From Promethearchaeota archaeon (GTDB lineage: Archaea > Asgardarchaeota > Lokiarchaeia > Sigyniarchaeales > SOKP01): DNA of 64,000 nt. The notes beneath the pieces were generated by a model that was not told where the DNA came from, searched no databases, and saw nothing but the letters and a program-made list of their open reading frames with translations. A program made the translations under genes and the position numbers. Below, in pieces: positions 54,120 to 63,747 of this stretch. Positions within the stretch are counted from its first letter, which is position 1; the number at the start of each line of letters is the position of its first letter. The stretch covers positions 207,562-271,561 of the forward strand of contig JAEOTA010000081.1 of assembly GCA_016840085.1 (NCBI GenBank), in the 5' to 3' direction.

Positions 54120-56948
54120 CTAAGATTTTTTCAGTATCGTCATTCCCCTTTTCTTTCGAATTCGGTATTTTCTAACTTCATCTACAACTGATACACTGAA
54201 TGCTGCAATGAAAAGGGTTATCCAGTAATAGGGATGGAATAAAGGTACAACATGAAAAGCTATTGCCATTGGAGTGAAAAGAATTAAGAGTTGTAGACCA
54301 AGAGAAAGTCCCGTTGCCCAAAATAAATGCTTATTTGGAAACAAGTAAAATGGTTTGATGTTGGAGGTACACGTGTAAACAAACAATAATTCACATATCA
54401 CTAGATTAGTAAACAGTATTGTCTGTGCTAAGGATATAGCGTAAGCAGAATCAATAGCTGTAAGACGCGGGTCTATTCCTGCATCTACCCAAGCTGGAAG
54501 TAAAACGCTCCAAAGAAGTAAGTAGAGTGTAATATCTGTAATAGAAGTATAAATTCCAAGTAAAAGAACTGGACCTTTAATCTCAGGTAATAATGTGAAA
54601 CCTTTTCGAGGTTTATCTTTCATTACATCAGGATCTGTCGGTGTAAAACCAAGAACCATGGCTGGTATTCCATCTGTTGCAATATTAAGCCAAAGAATTT
54701 GAATTGGTTCAACTGGAAGGGCAAGAAACACAGTTGAAAATAGTTTCATAACAATATAAGCAGCTAGAATCAAGAAGATTTCATCAAAATTCGTGCTTAA
54801 CATATACCTAAAGAAACCTTTCGTAGTTTCAAAAATCCCCCTACCTTCTTCTATTGCATTAACTATGGTTGCATAATTATCGTCTATTAGTATCATTTCC
54901 GAAGCTTCTTGAGTTACTTCTGTCCCTTTTAATCCCATCGCAACACCAACATGAGCACCTTTAACCGCCGGCGCGTCATTAACTCCGTCTCCTGTCATTG
55001 AAACTATTAGATCTAATTCCTTTAATCTCCTCAATATTCTTAATTTATGTTCAGAAGAAACTCTAGCAAAAATATCGACAGTTTTGACCCTCTCACGAAG
55101 ATCATCATCATTCATTTCTTCAAGTTCTATACCAGTTATAGCTTCACTTGATTGAGTTAGTCCAATTTCATGAGCAATTGCGATGGCAGTGATCTTATGA
55201 TCACCTGTAATCATTATCGTTCTGATACCAGCCATTCGAGCTTCCTCTATTGCATCTTTGACTTCGTCTCTTGCCGGATCAATTATGCCTGCCAAACCAA
55301 GATAAATGTAATCTTTTTCTATTTCATCTTCCGTATAATCTTCGTTTAAAGGTTTATAGGCAATTCCTAATACTCTCAATGCATTTCTTGCAAATTCTTC
55401 ATTTTTTTTAAGGATGATATCTCTTACCTCATCGATTGGTTTTTCCTCTCCATCTAAGAATGCTTTACTGGCATTATTTAATAAAATATCAGGTGCCCCT
55501 TTAATTAAAGAATATACTTTATTATCGATTCTTGAAACAACGGACATCATTTTTCTATCAGAACTAAATGGAATTTCATCAACTTTCTCAGATTTAGTAT
55601 CTAATTCCATCTTCATAGCTAATACTTTAAGAGAAATCTCAGTAGGATCTCCAACAACATCAGTGTCGTTTGTTCCATCATTTCGAAGTGAAACGTTCGA
55701 ATTATTGCAAAACATACATACTTCAAGGTATCTTTTTAAGTAATTTTCGTATGAAACTGGAACTTGTTTTCCTTTCTCACCTATAATTTTTCCTTCAAGG
55801 GCATATCCTACTCCTTCTACATTATATTCTTCACCTCCAAGAAACACTTTTACCACGGTCATTTCATTCTTAGTTAAAGTACCTGTTTTGTCTGAGCAAA
55901 TTACATTAACTCGTCCTAAAGTTTCAACTGCAGTTAATTTTCTTACTAATGCGTTTCTATCTGCCATTTTCCGCATCCCTATAGACATAACGACGGTAAT
56001 AACTACCACCAGACCTTCAGGAACAGCAGAAACGGCTAAACTTATTGAAATTTCAAATGCTTCAATAATTTCATCGAGTGTACCTTGGGTGGCTAATACA
56101 ATTATAAGTTCAGTGACAAATACAGCAGCACAAATTATCAAAATTATTATCCCAAGAAGTTTTCCGAATTTATTTACTTCTTGTGTAAATGGGCTAGCCT
56201 CTAATTCTTCTTCTTGTAAACTCTCAGCTATTTTTCCTATTTCGGTTTTCATTCCAGTTCCAATTACAATACCCTCTCCATTCCCGCGTGTGATTATTGT
56301 ATTCATATATCCAAGATTAGTTCTGTCTGCCAAAATCATCTTTTCTTCAACTGGATTCAATTGTTTTTTAACAGGTTTAGATTCTCCTGTTAAAATCGCC
56401 TCATCAACATAAAGTGAAAATTCTTTATACAATCTAATATCTGCCGGAAATTTATCACCTTCTTCTATTAAAGCAATATCACCTGGAACTACTTCCTCCA
56501 CACTGATTTCTACGACTCGACCTCCTCGTCTAACTTTCGCAAAATGCGGCGCTAACTTCTTCAAACTCTCAAGAGATTTTTCTGCTTGATATTCTTGATA
56601 AAAACCAAGTATTGCATTAACTATTAAAATAGCTGCTATCACTATAGCATCTGTATATTCTGAAGCCCAAGCTTCAGCTTCAGGTTGAGCAGATTCATAT
56701 ATTCCTATGATGATTGATACGGCTATCGCAAAAAACAAAAGATATATAAGGAAATCTTTGAATTGCCCTATGAAAATCTGCCATGCTGTTTTACCTTTTT
56801 CTTTAATTAATTCATTTCTCCCATATTTTTCAAGTCTTTTTTGAACTTCTTGCTCCGTTAAACCATTCTCAAGTGATGTATTCATTTTATTCGCTAATTC
56901 TTCAAAACCAATGGAGTGTGCCCGAATATTTTCCATTTTCATCATCAT
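54120..56948 (-). CDS. P2-type cation-transporting ATPase (Ca2+-ATPase-like)
   Basis: 942-residue P-type ATPase pumping a cation, likely Ca2+ or Mn2+, out of the cytosol. N-terminal cation-ATPase domain (ALANKMNTSLENGLTEQEVQ-like start near 13-35), actuator motif AILTGESKPV (TGES), M4 ion-site AVPEGL, phosphorylation D353 in CSDKTGTLT, nucleotide-domain KGAPD, hinge TGDHKITA and MVxMTGDGVNDAPA-type loop, and M6 NIATDGIPA. About ten membrane segments are expected and the length fits. The PEGL and TDG motifs favour the SERCA/PMR-like type, but Na+ or H+ variants cannot be excluded. Confidence 0.9.
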   Translation of the reverse strand: MMMKMENIRAHSIGFEELANKMNTSLENGLTEQEVQKRLEKYGRNELIKEKGKTAWQIFIGQFKDFLIYLLFFAIAVSIIIGIYESAQPEAEAWASEYTDAIVIAAILIVNAILGFYQEYQAEKSLESLKKLAPHFAKVRRGGRVVEISVEEVVPGDIALIEEGDKFPADIRLYKEFSLYVDEAILTGESKPVKKQLNPVEEKMILADRTNLGYMNTIITRGNGEGIVIGTGMKTEIGKIAESLQEEELEASPFTQEVNKFGKLLGIIILIICAAVFVTELIIVLATQGTLDEIIEAFEISISLAVSAVPEGLVVVITVVMSIGMRKMADRNALVRKLTAVETLGRVNVICSDKTGTLTKNEMTVVKVFLGGEEYNVEGVGYALEGKIIGEKGKQVPVSYENYLKRYLEVCMFCNNSNVSLRNDGTNDTDVVGDPTEISLKVLAMKMELDTKSEKVDEIPFSSDRKMMSVVSRIDNKVYSLIKGAPDILLNNASKAFLDGEEKPIDEVRDIILKKNEEFARNALRVLGIAYKPLNEDYTEDEIEKDYIYLGLAGIIDPARDEVKDAIEEARMAGIRTIMITGDHKITAIAIAHEIGLTQSSEAITGIELEEMNDDDLRERVKTVDIFARVSSEHKLRILRRLKELDLIVSMTGDGVNDAPAVKGAHVGVAMGLKGTEVTQEASEMILIDDNYATIVNAIEEGRGIFETTKGFFRYMLSTNFDEIFLILAAYIVMKLFSTVFLALPVEPIQILWLNIATDGIPAMVLGFTPTDPDVMKDKPRKGFTLLPEIKGPVLLLGIYTSITDITLYLLLWSVLLPAWVDAGIDPRLTAIDSAYAISLAQTILFTNLVICELLFVYTCTSNIKPFYLFPNKHLFWATGLSLGLQLLILFTPMAIAFHVVPLFHPYYWITLFIAAFSVSVVDEVRKYRIRKKRGMTILKKS

Positions 56949-57230
56949 TTTTATATTTATATTTAAATGATTTTTAAAAGTTTCTTTATAATCTAATTAT
57001 TTGATTGAACAAATTTAAATTCAGACTTTGATAATGTACAAAATTATCTTAAAAAATTTTTGAAAAGAGAGTAAGTTTAAACCTAAAATTTGAACTTGAC
57101 AAAAGTTTCAATTATTAAAAAATAAAAATATAAACTTTTTAAATGTGAATTGTCTCATTAATGTTAATTTAATTTATCTAATAAAAAAAACGATTCTATT
57201 AAATATCATAAATATTTTTGTTCGATTATT

Positions 57231-57824
57231 ATGAGACCTTCTCGTGTGTTTAGACTGATATTTCGGATTTTCATCTTGATATTAACTGTATCTGTAACTC
57301 TTGTATCGGTAATTGGCGGATTATCAGCGGTCCTAATCTTTCAAGATTTTGATAAAAATATTAATATTGATACTGAAAATGCAGATTTTGTTTTGGATAT
57401 AAATACAACTTCAGGAGAAATTAATAACATAGAATTTAGTTTACCTTTTAATATCACTAATGCGGGTTATTTTGATTTAGATAACCTTAGATTAGAACTT
57501 CAAATTGCTATAAATTATAGTCACATAGATTATCCCTCTCCAGGATTGAATGAAACAAGAAAAGTTATAATCTTTGAGAAAATACAACGGTTTCGTATAA
57601 TACCAAAGGGACAAACTGGAAATTATACATTTACTGGCGATTATAGCGATTTTATGGTCGATAATTTTCCAGATTTAACTACGGAAGTGGATGTATATAG
57701 TGGACCTCCTATATTTTCATTCTATGCCAACTTTACTATAAGTTTGGATTATTCTATTGGACTCCATTCACTTCGATTTGGAGTGTATGAGATGCCCGTT
57801 GGAGAATATCCAGGAGGTTATTAG
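57231..57824 (+). CDS. Membrane-anchored beta-sandwich protein, first gene of a three-gene cluster
   Basis: 197 residues, unrecognised. One N-terminal membrane helix (about 10-35, IFILILTVSVTLVSVIGGLSA), then an extracytoplasmic beta-rich domain with NIEFSLPFNITNAGYFDLDN, which reads like an LEA14/CARDB-type Ig fold (xPFxITNxGxF-L motif), and several N-glycosylation sequons. The next gene starts 1 bp after this stop, with an AGGAGGT ribosome-binding site inside the end of this one. It lies in a conserved-looking unit with two further membrane proteins. Confidence 0.65.
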   Translation: MRPSRVFRLIFRIFILILTVSVTLVSVIGGLSAVLIFQDFDKNINIDTENADFVLDINTTSGEINNIEFSLPFNITNAGYFDLDNLRLELQIAINYSHIDYPSPGLNETRKVIIFEKIQRFRIIPKGQTGNYTFTGDYSDFMVDNFPDLTTEVDVYSGPPIFSFYANFTISLDYSIGLHSLRFGVYEMPVGEYPGGY

Positions 57825-57825
57825 G

Positions 57826-58308
57826 ATGGGCGCAGTTAAAAATATGGTTAGAGGTGTTATTGTCACTGCTGTGTATGTGACGACTACAATAATCATCCCT
57901 ATGTATACTTTCTCATTGATTCGAGATTATACAGGTGCTTTTTTAGAATTCTCAGAGCAGGATTATGCAACAATAGTATTCTGGTTAACCGCATTCGGAG
58001 TATTGATTTGTGGATGTGCATTTTTTACGTATTCTTCTCCTAAACAGTCAATTAGAAGAGGTGTTTTTGCTTTAATTCAAATTATTGTAAACTGTTTGTA
58101 TATATGGAGTTATAAATTTTCCGGTGCAACCGAACTGATATTTTCCTTTCAGATGGGAGATCAATCTGGATTTGTAGCCTTAAATCTCCAGCAAATGATT
58201 CTAGTTTACATGGGGGTATATTTTCTGACAATTGTGTTAAAAATCTATGATATAATCGATTTTATTATTAATAGAGAAAAAATCCGAGAAGATCGGATGA
58301 AAGCTTAA
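57826..58308 (+). CDS. Four-helix integral membrane protein, second gene of the cluster
   Basis: 160 residues from the ATG at 57826, strongly supported by AGGAGGTTATTAGG just upstream. Hydrophobic segments at about 9-28, 46-66, 78-95 and 120-140; basic ends (RREKIREDRMKA-like tail). No known family motif seen. Starts directly after the first gene and is followed 14 bp later by the third gene. Likely co-expressed; role unknown. Confidence 0.65.
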   Translation: MGAVKNMVRGVIVTAVYVTTTIIIPMYTFSLIRDYTGAFLEFSEQDYATIVFWLTAFGVLICGCAFFTYSSPKQSIRRGVFALIQIIVNCLYIWSYKFSGATELIFSFQMGDQSGFVALNLQQMILVYMGVYFLTIVLKIYDIIDFIINREKIREDRMKA

Positions 58309-58322
58309 ATGAGGTGAATTGA

Positions 58323-58727
58323 ATGTTCTTTCAGCTAGAATATATGTCATGGTTACAAACTATAGCAGATATTATTGGCACTATCTTATTGTTCCTTAAG
58401 CCGCTCGTCGTCCCCATCGGCATATTTATGGTGGGATGGATTTCTGCTGCTTTAGAGTTCTTGCAACAAAACTTTGGCGAAAGTCTTACCTTTTACATTA
58501 TAATTGGTGTTATTTTAGTAGTATCTGCTATTATAGTTAACATAATTTGGCCAGGAGATCGACCTGGGACAATTTTTTCTAAAGGCGTAAAAAAAGTTGA
58601 AAAATTTGAAGAAGAATTTGAAGAATCTGAAGACAACGAAGTAATAGATGATGTACGGCGCTGTAAGGATTGTGGAAATCCGATCGGAGACCAGGATATT
58701 TGTCCCTTATGCGGAGCTCGTAATTAA
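58323..58727 (+). CDS. Two-helix membrane protein with C-terminal zinc ribbon, third gene of the cluster
   Basis: 134 residues, with a GAGGTGA site before the ATG. Helices at about 22-45 and 58-78 (IIGVILVVSAIIVNIIW), an acidic linker (VEKFEEEFEESEDNE), then CKDCGNPIGDQDICPLCG, a four-cysteine zinc ribbon facing the cytosol. The last gene of the cluster, followed by T-rich runs. Membrane proteins ending in zinc ribbons are common in Asgard genomes and often unassigned. Confidence 0.7.
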   Translation: MFFQLEYMSWLQTIADIIGTILLFLKPLVVPIGIFMVGWISAALEFLQQNFGESLTFYIIIGVILVVSAIIVNIIWPGDRPGTIFSKGVKKVEKFEEEFEESEDNEVIDDVRRCKDCGNPIGDQDICPLCGARN

Positions 58728-58738
58728 AAATTATATTA

Positions 58739-58763
58739 TTTTTTAAATATTTTTTATTTTTTT
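58739..58763 (+). terminator. T-rich terminator after the three-gene membrane cluster
   Basis: T6, T6 and T7 runs within 40 bases downstream of the third gene on the coding strand. Likely archaeal termination site. Confidence 0.45.
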
Positions 58764-59006
58764 AACTCTTTAAAACTAATATAGGAACTCTTTTTCAAAA
58801 ATAACTCACTATTTATCCTTCTAATTCGTCAATTTTATCTTTCCCTTTTGAAGAAAATCCATATCACATAAGATTTAATTATATCAACTTGTCAAATATC
58901 ATTGTTTAACTTAATAAAATATAATAAGAATAAACAACTAACTTTTTAAAATAAAATATTTTGGAATTAAGATTTTGAAAAAACAGAAAAATAATAGTTG
59001 GTAATT

Positions 59007-60161
59007 ATGGATTTTTCCTTAACCGAAAATCAAAAGATGTTAAAAAAAATTACAAGAGAATTTGCTGAGGAATATCTTGTACCTGTTGCGCTAGAAAGTG
59101 ATGAGAAACAGGAATTAGATAAGACAGCTTTTCAGAAAATGAAAGAAATGAATTATTTTGGGGCATGTATTCCCGAAGAATACGGGGGTGCTGGACTTCA
59201 TAATGATACTATTGGCTATTGTGTTGTTGTTGAGGAAATTGGACGTGCTGATGCAGCTTGGGGGCTCTCTATTGCAGTTCATAACAGTCTTGCTACATAT
59301 CCTATCTATAAATATGGAACTGAAGAACAAAAGCAAAACTTTATAATAGATCTTGCTAAAGGTGATAAAATAGGAGCTTTTTGTTTAACAGAAGCAGACG
59401 CAGGTTCAGATGCGGGAGGAGTGCAATTAGCAGCAGAAAAAGATGGAGATGAATATATACTCAATGGAAGTAAGATTTTTGCAACAAATGGGGGTATTGC
59501 CAATACACTACTTGTAATAACTAAAACTGGTGAAAAAGAGAGTAAAAAACAACTTACTGTTTTTATTGTTGATACTGATACTCCTGGTTATTCTGTTGGC
59601 GCAAAAGAGGATAAATTAGGGGTTCGTGGCTCAAATACGTCTGAGCTTGTATTTGAAGATGTTAGAGTGCCTCAAGAGAATATTTTAGGAGGAATTGGAG
59701 AAGGATTTAAGCTTGCAATGCAAATCTTAGGATTTGGAAGAATTGGTATCGCAGCTCAATCCGTAGGTTTAGGACAAGCAGCGTTAGAAGCCTCAATTAA
59801 ATATGCAAATGAGAGAATTCAATTTGGGCGACCAATAGGAAGATTTCAAGCGATTCAATGGAAAATTGCAGATATGGCATGTGCTGTCGAAGCAGGTCGA
59901 TTTTTCACTTATAAAGCTGCTTATATGTATGATAATCAAATGGATTTTGGACATGTTAGTTCAATGGCAAAATTAGTAGCATCTGAGGCGGCAATGCAAG
60001 CAGCTCATAGTGCTGTTCAAATACATGGAGGATATGGTTTAATGAAAGCTTATCCCGTAGAAAGATATTTCAGAGATGCTAAGATGGGTGAGATTTACGA
60101 GGGAACAAGTGAAGTTCAAAGATTAGTTATTGCTAATCATTTATTACGAAAAGGAGTTTAA
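59007..60161 (+). CDS. Acyl-CoA dehydrogenase
   Basis: FAD-dependent enzyme introducing a trans-2 double bond into acyl-CoA in beta-oxidation or amino-acid breakdown. ATG at 59007 gives 384 residues (MDFSLTENQKMLK); a TTG nine bases upstream adds VI. Features: FCLTEADAGSDAG substrate/FAD segment, LGVRGSNTSELVFEDVRVP, a helical C-domain with HGGYGLMKAYPVERYFRDAK and the active-site Glu in IYEGTSEVQRLVI. All family elements are intact. Chain-length or branched-chain preference unknown; no electron-transfer flavoprotein genes are adjacent. Confidence 0.94.
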   Translation: MDFSLTENQKMLKKITREFAEEYLVPVALESDEKQELDKTAFQKMKEMNYFGACIPEEYGGAGLHNDTIGYCVVVEEIGRADAAWGLSIAVHNSLATYPIYKYGTEEQKQNFIIDLAKGDKIGAFCLTEADAGSDAGGVQLAAEKDGDEYILNGSKIFATNGGIANTLLVITKTGEKESKKQLTVFIVDTDTPGYSVGAKEDKLGVRGSNTSELVFEDVRVPQENILGGIGEGFKLAMQILGFGRIGIAAQSVGLGQAALEASIKYANERIQFGRPIGRFQAIQWKIADMACAVEAGRFFTYKAAYMYDNQMDFGHVSSMAKLVASEAAMQAAHSAVQIHGGYGLMKAYPVERYFRDAKMGEIYEGTSEVQRLVIANHLLRKGV

Positions 60162-60435
60162 CTAATAAAGAAGAGATAAATGTTTATTAAATAATTAACT
60201 TCGTATATTTTGAAGTCAGCGGAAACAGATTTTATTCTTTAATTGGGTTATCAATTAAAAAATTACATCTCCTTTTTTTTTAGTAATGCTACAATAAAAG
60301 TTATTTTTGATATTTTCTATCCTTTCATGCTTTTATTTAAATATTTTATTAAATGAATAATGTTAAATTTAAATTTGTAATTGATCTAATTAGATGTAAT
60401 AAGAATATATCTTATCATATTTGTCTATTCGACAT

Positions 60436-61185
60436 ATGAATTTTAATGAGAATCTTGAAAACTTCAAGAATAAAAGAGATCTTATTGAAGAATTAGATTT
60501 TTATAGATCTATTATTCTGAAAAAAGTAAAGAATGGGGAATATCATTCAGCTTTAGAAAAAATAAGATCAGCGTTAGTATTAATTCAAGAACATCAAGAT
60601 TCTTTTCATATTGAAAAACAACTTATAGATTTTTATGAATTGAATACCCAAATTAAAACAGAATTAGATCAACATAGAATTATTTATCAACGTCGTTTCA
60701 ACAATCTTTTAAGGGAAAAACTTGATGAATCTAATCTTGAAAATTTCTCAAAACTTTTAGCCATGCTTAAAAATGATGTTGATCAAAATTTAGAAAAATA
60801 TAATCTTGGCGATATAAGTGCAAATATCACAAAATATTTCAAATATATAAAAAGATTATATGAAATCTTCAGTTGTTACAAAGTATTAAATTATCATGAT
60901 GCTTCTGAAAAGATCTTTGAATTTGTTAAAGATGTAAAGACAGAGAAGTTTCCAAATCTAAAACTCCTAATATCATTAGTCTATCAAAATTTATTAAACT
61001 ATAGGTTATCCGAATACTCTAAAGAATTTGATAAAATCTCGATTTCTAACCTTTCTGAAAAAATGGCAATTAATCAAGATAGACTAATAGATTTCATTAA
61101 CTTGATTATGAAGAGACCAAAAAGCCCAATTAAAAGTTTCTTTCCTAACTCCCAAGAAGTCTATTTTAAAAAGTCATCCTTTTAG
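60436..61185 (+). CDS. Helical hypothetical protein, TPR-like then winged-helix-like
   Basis: 249 residues from ATG at 60436 (a TTG at 60421 adds five). Entirely helical pattern: EYHSALEKIRSALVLIQEH resembles a TPR/MIT helical hairpin and repeats loosely; the C-terminal 60 residues (LNYRLSEYSKEFDKISISNLSEKMAINQDRLIDFINLI-type order) resemble a winged-helix end as in PCI proteins. No signal or membrane segment. I do not recognise the family; PCI-like architecture is only a suggestion. Confidence 0.6.
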   Translation: MNFNENLENFKNKRDLIEELDFYRSIILKKVKNGEYHSALEKIRSALVLIQEHQDSFHIEKQLIDFYELNTQIKTELDQHRIIYQRRFNNLLREKLDESNLENFSKLLAMLKNDVDQNLEKYNLGDISANITKYFKYIKRLYEIFSCYKVLNYHDASEKIFEFVKDVKTEKFPNLKLLISLVYQNLLNYRLSEYSKEFDKISISNLSEKMAINQDRLIDFINLIMKRPKSPIKSFFPNSQEVYFKKSSF

Positions 61186-61198
61186 ATAAACTATAATA

Positions 61199-61462
61199 TT
61201 ATAACGCTCTGAAAAAATCTGGTCTTAAAAAATCAGTATGAGTGAGTCCATAATTTATAATTCCTAAAATTTTATCTTTTTCACGATCTAAAATCCCTTT
61301 TATTGGTAGATAATTGCTCGCATGGTTAGATCTAAAGACACAGTTGGCACTCTTGTTTTGGAATTGAATATTTTTGATGAATACCTTTAATTCCTTTAAA
61401 ATTTCAATAGAACCCATTTATTAGTTTCGATCGATATTTTTCTAACGGGTTTTTTAATTATC
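61199..61462 (-). pseudogene. C-terminal remnant of a radical SAM protein
   Basis: The open frame begins after a TAA near 61463 and lacks a start until ATG at 61417. It encodes NPLEKYRSKLIMGSIEILKE, then FRSNHASNYLPIKGILDREK, ending with LRPDFFRAL. The S-N-H-A-S-N-Y-L-P-I-K-G stretch is typical of the C-terminal tail of a group of radical SAM enzymes. The SAM-cluster CxxxCxxC and the barrel are absent, so this is a leftover tail of about 87 codons. Assignment is from memory of the family, not a search. Confidence 0.5.
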
Positions 61463-61498
61463 TTTATACAATTAATATTTATTTCATCATTAACTTTT

Positions 61499-61732
61499 AT
61501 GATTTCCGCGTTAACTCGGAATATAGTACTTTCTTTCATATTGCCTTTTTTTTATGTAACTATTGAAGTATTTTTAGAAGATTTAGAATTAGGACTTCTT
61601 TCATACAGTTCTTACACGGTGAAAGTGATCTACTTTTTTGAAAATTTAATATTTTATGAAAAAATTGTTTTAAGTAATGTAACAATCATTTGTATAATTG
61701 TATTTTTTGGATTATCTATATTGATAATATGA
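61499..61732 (+). CDS. Possible small hydrophobic protein
   Basis: 77 codons with two hydrophobic stretches (ALTRNIVLSFILPFFYVTIEV and IICIIVFFGLSILII ends). No motif; its 3' third overlaps the antisense dapA fragment. No good ribosome-binding site. Could be chance in AT-rich DNA. Confidence 0.22.
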   Translation: MISALTRNIVLSFILPFFYVTIEVFLEDLELGLLSYSSYTVKVIYFFENLIFYEKIVLSNVTIICIIVFFGLSILII

Positions 61733-62292
61733 TAGGTAAGGGAATCATCCCCGCTTAATACAATAAAATATTCAGGAGTAGATCGTATAATTTTAGTTAT
61801 TTGGTCGATATCCCCGCTAGCACATTTAATCCCTACTATATTCTCCTTTGCATATGCTAATTTTGAGACCGTCTCAGGTTCCAATTTTCTTCCGGTTCGA
61901 CTGGGTACATCATAGAGAATAATCGGCAATGATACAGAATCGGCTATTGCGGAGAAATGGGTGATTAATGAGTGTTGAACAGGCTTGTTATAATACGGAA
62001 CAACTACAAGTATTCCATCTATACCAATACTTTCAGCATATTGTGAAAGTGAGATGGCTTCTTTTGTAGAATTTGATCCCGGACCCGCCAAGACAAAGGG
62101 ATCTTTTCCGCTACGTTTTGCTTCATCTACAGTTATATCCATCGCATAATGATGTTCTTCATGGGAAAGCGTTGCACTTTCACCAGTTGTTCCCATAGTA
62201 AGAATATTACACCCGTTCTCAGTCTGAAATCGAATAAACTCACGGTATTTCTCCTCATCTATAAAGAAATCTTCTCTAAAGGGAGTAATCAT
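61654..62292 (-). pseudogene. dapA: 3'-truncated 4-hydroxy-tetrahydrodipicolinate synthase (DapA family)
   Basis: Family enzymes condense pyruvate with an aldehyde through a Schiff-base Lys. Present: MITPFRED, GTTGESATLS (34-43), YYNKPVQHSL, YDVPSRTGRKL (127-137) with the conserved Tyr, and VGIKCASGD with Lys156. Homology ends at VLSGDDSLT (residue 186, about base 61735), after which 26 unrelated residues lead to a stop; about 100 C-terminal residues are missing from a usual 290. The frame also stays open upstream of the ATG as IITAMITPF without another start. It looks like a dead 5' fragment. Confidence 0.8.
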
Positions 62293-62450
62293 TGCGGTTA
62301 TTATATTTTGTAATTTATCTAAATTCGAAATGGTATTATCACTTACTAAATAATAATTTAATAGAAGATATTTTTTCTAAATATTTAAAGAAAAAATGGG
62401 AAAGATAGGTTTATATCTACATTTTATTAATTTTATTTTAACTAAATTTC

Positions 62451-62600
62451 ATGATTAGCTTGGTCAAATTATTTGCGAGTCTAACTAGATCTTTTAAGGG
62501 AGTTAGATATAGTAATTATATGTTGAAATTTTTAATTAGATTCCTTTATGAAGAAAAAATATTAGGAAAGAAAATCATAAATGCCCTTTCGAGGTTTTGA
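62451..62600 (+). CDS. Possible short basic protein
   Basis: 49 codons from ATG (MISLVKLFASLTRSFKGV to INALSRF). It is cationic and amphipathic. It overlaps the antisense tail of the gene at 62562 by 39 bases. It may be the N-terminal remnant of a larger gene or chance; no homologue is recognised. Confidence 0.25.
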   Translation: MISLVKLFASLTRSFKGVRYSNYMLKFLIRFLYEEKILGKKIINALSRF

Positions 62601-63239
62601 AATTATTATTATCAATTTTAAAAATGCTTCTAAATATTTCTTATCTCTTATTATCTGGGGATCTTTATAATCTCCTTCAAGGTTTAAGATATCAGTTAAT
62701 TGCTTTAATACACTAGTACTATAAGTAAAACCGTTCAAATTTCTACTATATTTATGGATAAATTCTTTCAATATATTTAAAGCAATTTCTGACTTTAAGA
62801 ATTCTTCTGAACTTAAAAGCCCCGTTGGTACTATAATATTAAAATATTTTCCCATTTTCTCTATTATTTTTTCATTTAGAAGCTCTCTATGTTCGTCTAT
62901 AATATGATGAAATATATCGATTCTTTCAGTAAATAATCTGGAAGTTTCTCGAGTTAGATCCATGGAGACTGACATCCCTATTCTAGCTCCTGTTTTTAAT
63001 TGAATTATATTCCATAACATAGAAAATAATATATCTAAAGAATTTTCGAACTTTTCTGTAATTATCTCACTTTTACACCGATCTCTCACTTCTTTAGCAT
63101 ATTTTGACCCCTTGTTTGAAGATATTTTCAGAAACAACTGAAATAATTTTTCATCGTCAGGTATAATTTTTCCCCTTCCCGTTCTTAATGATCGATACTT
63201 AACAATAATATTGTAAAAGAAAATAGCTGAGGTTCGATT
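62562..63239 (-). pseudogene. Helical hypothetical ORF lacking a proper start
   Basis: The frame is open from a TAA at 63240-63242 down to 62562 (about 225 residues). The first possible start is TTG at 63137, which gives 191 residues. Upstream codons still look coding (FYNIIVKYRSLRTGRGKII), so either a start codon has been lost or an unusual one is used. The whole product is predicted helical and charged, with no known motif (ETSRLFTERIDIFHHIIDEH, YSTSVLKQLTDILNLEGDY). It sits in a zone of gene fragments, which favours decay, but a live gene starting at TTG cannot be excluded. Confidence 0.45.
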
Positions 63240-63242
63240 TTA

Positions 63243-63747
63243 AGGATATCTTACCACATATTTTGACAATAATCTAAAAATTTTTTGGTATTATATATTC
63301 ATTTATTTTTCATTGAGTTATGTACTCAAAGAACAAAAAATTCATGTATGTAAGATACTATTGATTCAAATCCCAACTATTTCAGTATAACAGAACTTCT
63401 AATGGATGATATAAAAGAGTGTTAAATAATTTTACAGAGAAGTTAAGAACGTCTAAATCAATAAAATTTAATAAAGAATTAGTAAAGCAAGACCTTTCTA
63501 ATTATATAAAAAAAACCAACTTATCTACTAGATTAGATAATATTAAAAAAGATTAGATAATATTGCTTTATTATAGCACTCAAGAGACTTTTATAAATTT
63601 CCTTGATTGCAGTAATTTAATCCTTTATGAAAAAAATATTCATAATCATTATTTTCTTTATTAGTCATATTTTAATATGTGAATATTCATAGAATTAATG
63701 AGATGTTGTTAATTTAAATTTAAATTTAAATGGAGTGAATTTATAGA
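63243..63747. other. Intergenic region with short duplication
   Basis: About 500 bp without a confident gene. GATTAGATAATATT occurs twice in direct orientation (63531-63544 and 63551-63564, period 20). An open frame from GTG at 63419 to TAG at 63556 could encode 45 residues (start VLNNFTEKLRTSKSIKF) but is unsupported. A T-loop-like ATTCAAATCCC at 63364 does not fit a tRNA. The last 40 bases hold the promoter and ribosome-binding site of the next gene. Confidence 0.45.

Noticed and set aside
55888..56412. 174-codon plus-strand frame within the P-type ATPase gene
   Set aside because: Antisense to highly conserved ATPase motifs; composition is Ser/Ile/Thr-rich as expected for a shadow frame.
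58800..58860. Coding tail on the minus strand (ends KGKDKIDELEG)
   Set aside because: Only about 14 codons between stops; too short to distinguish from chance.
63355..63400. tRNA gene suggested by a TTCAAATCC-like T loop
   Set aside because: No T-stem pairing, no acceptor stem and no anticodon arm can be drawn.
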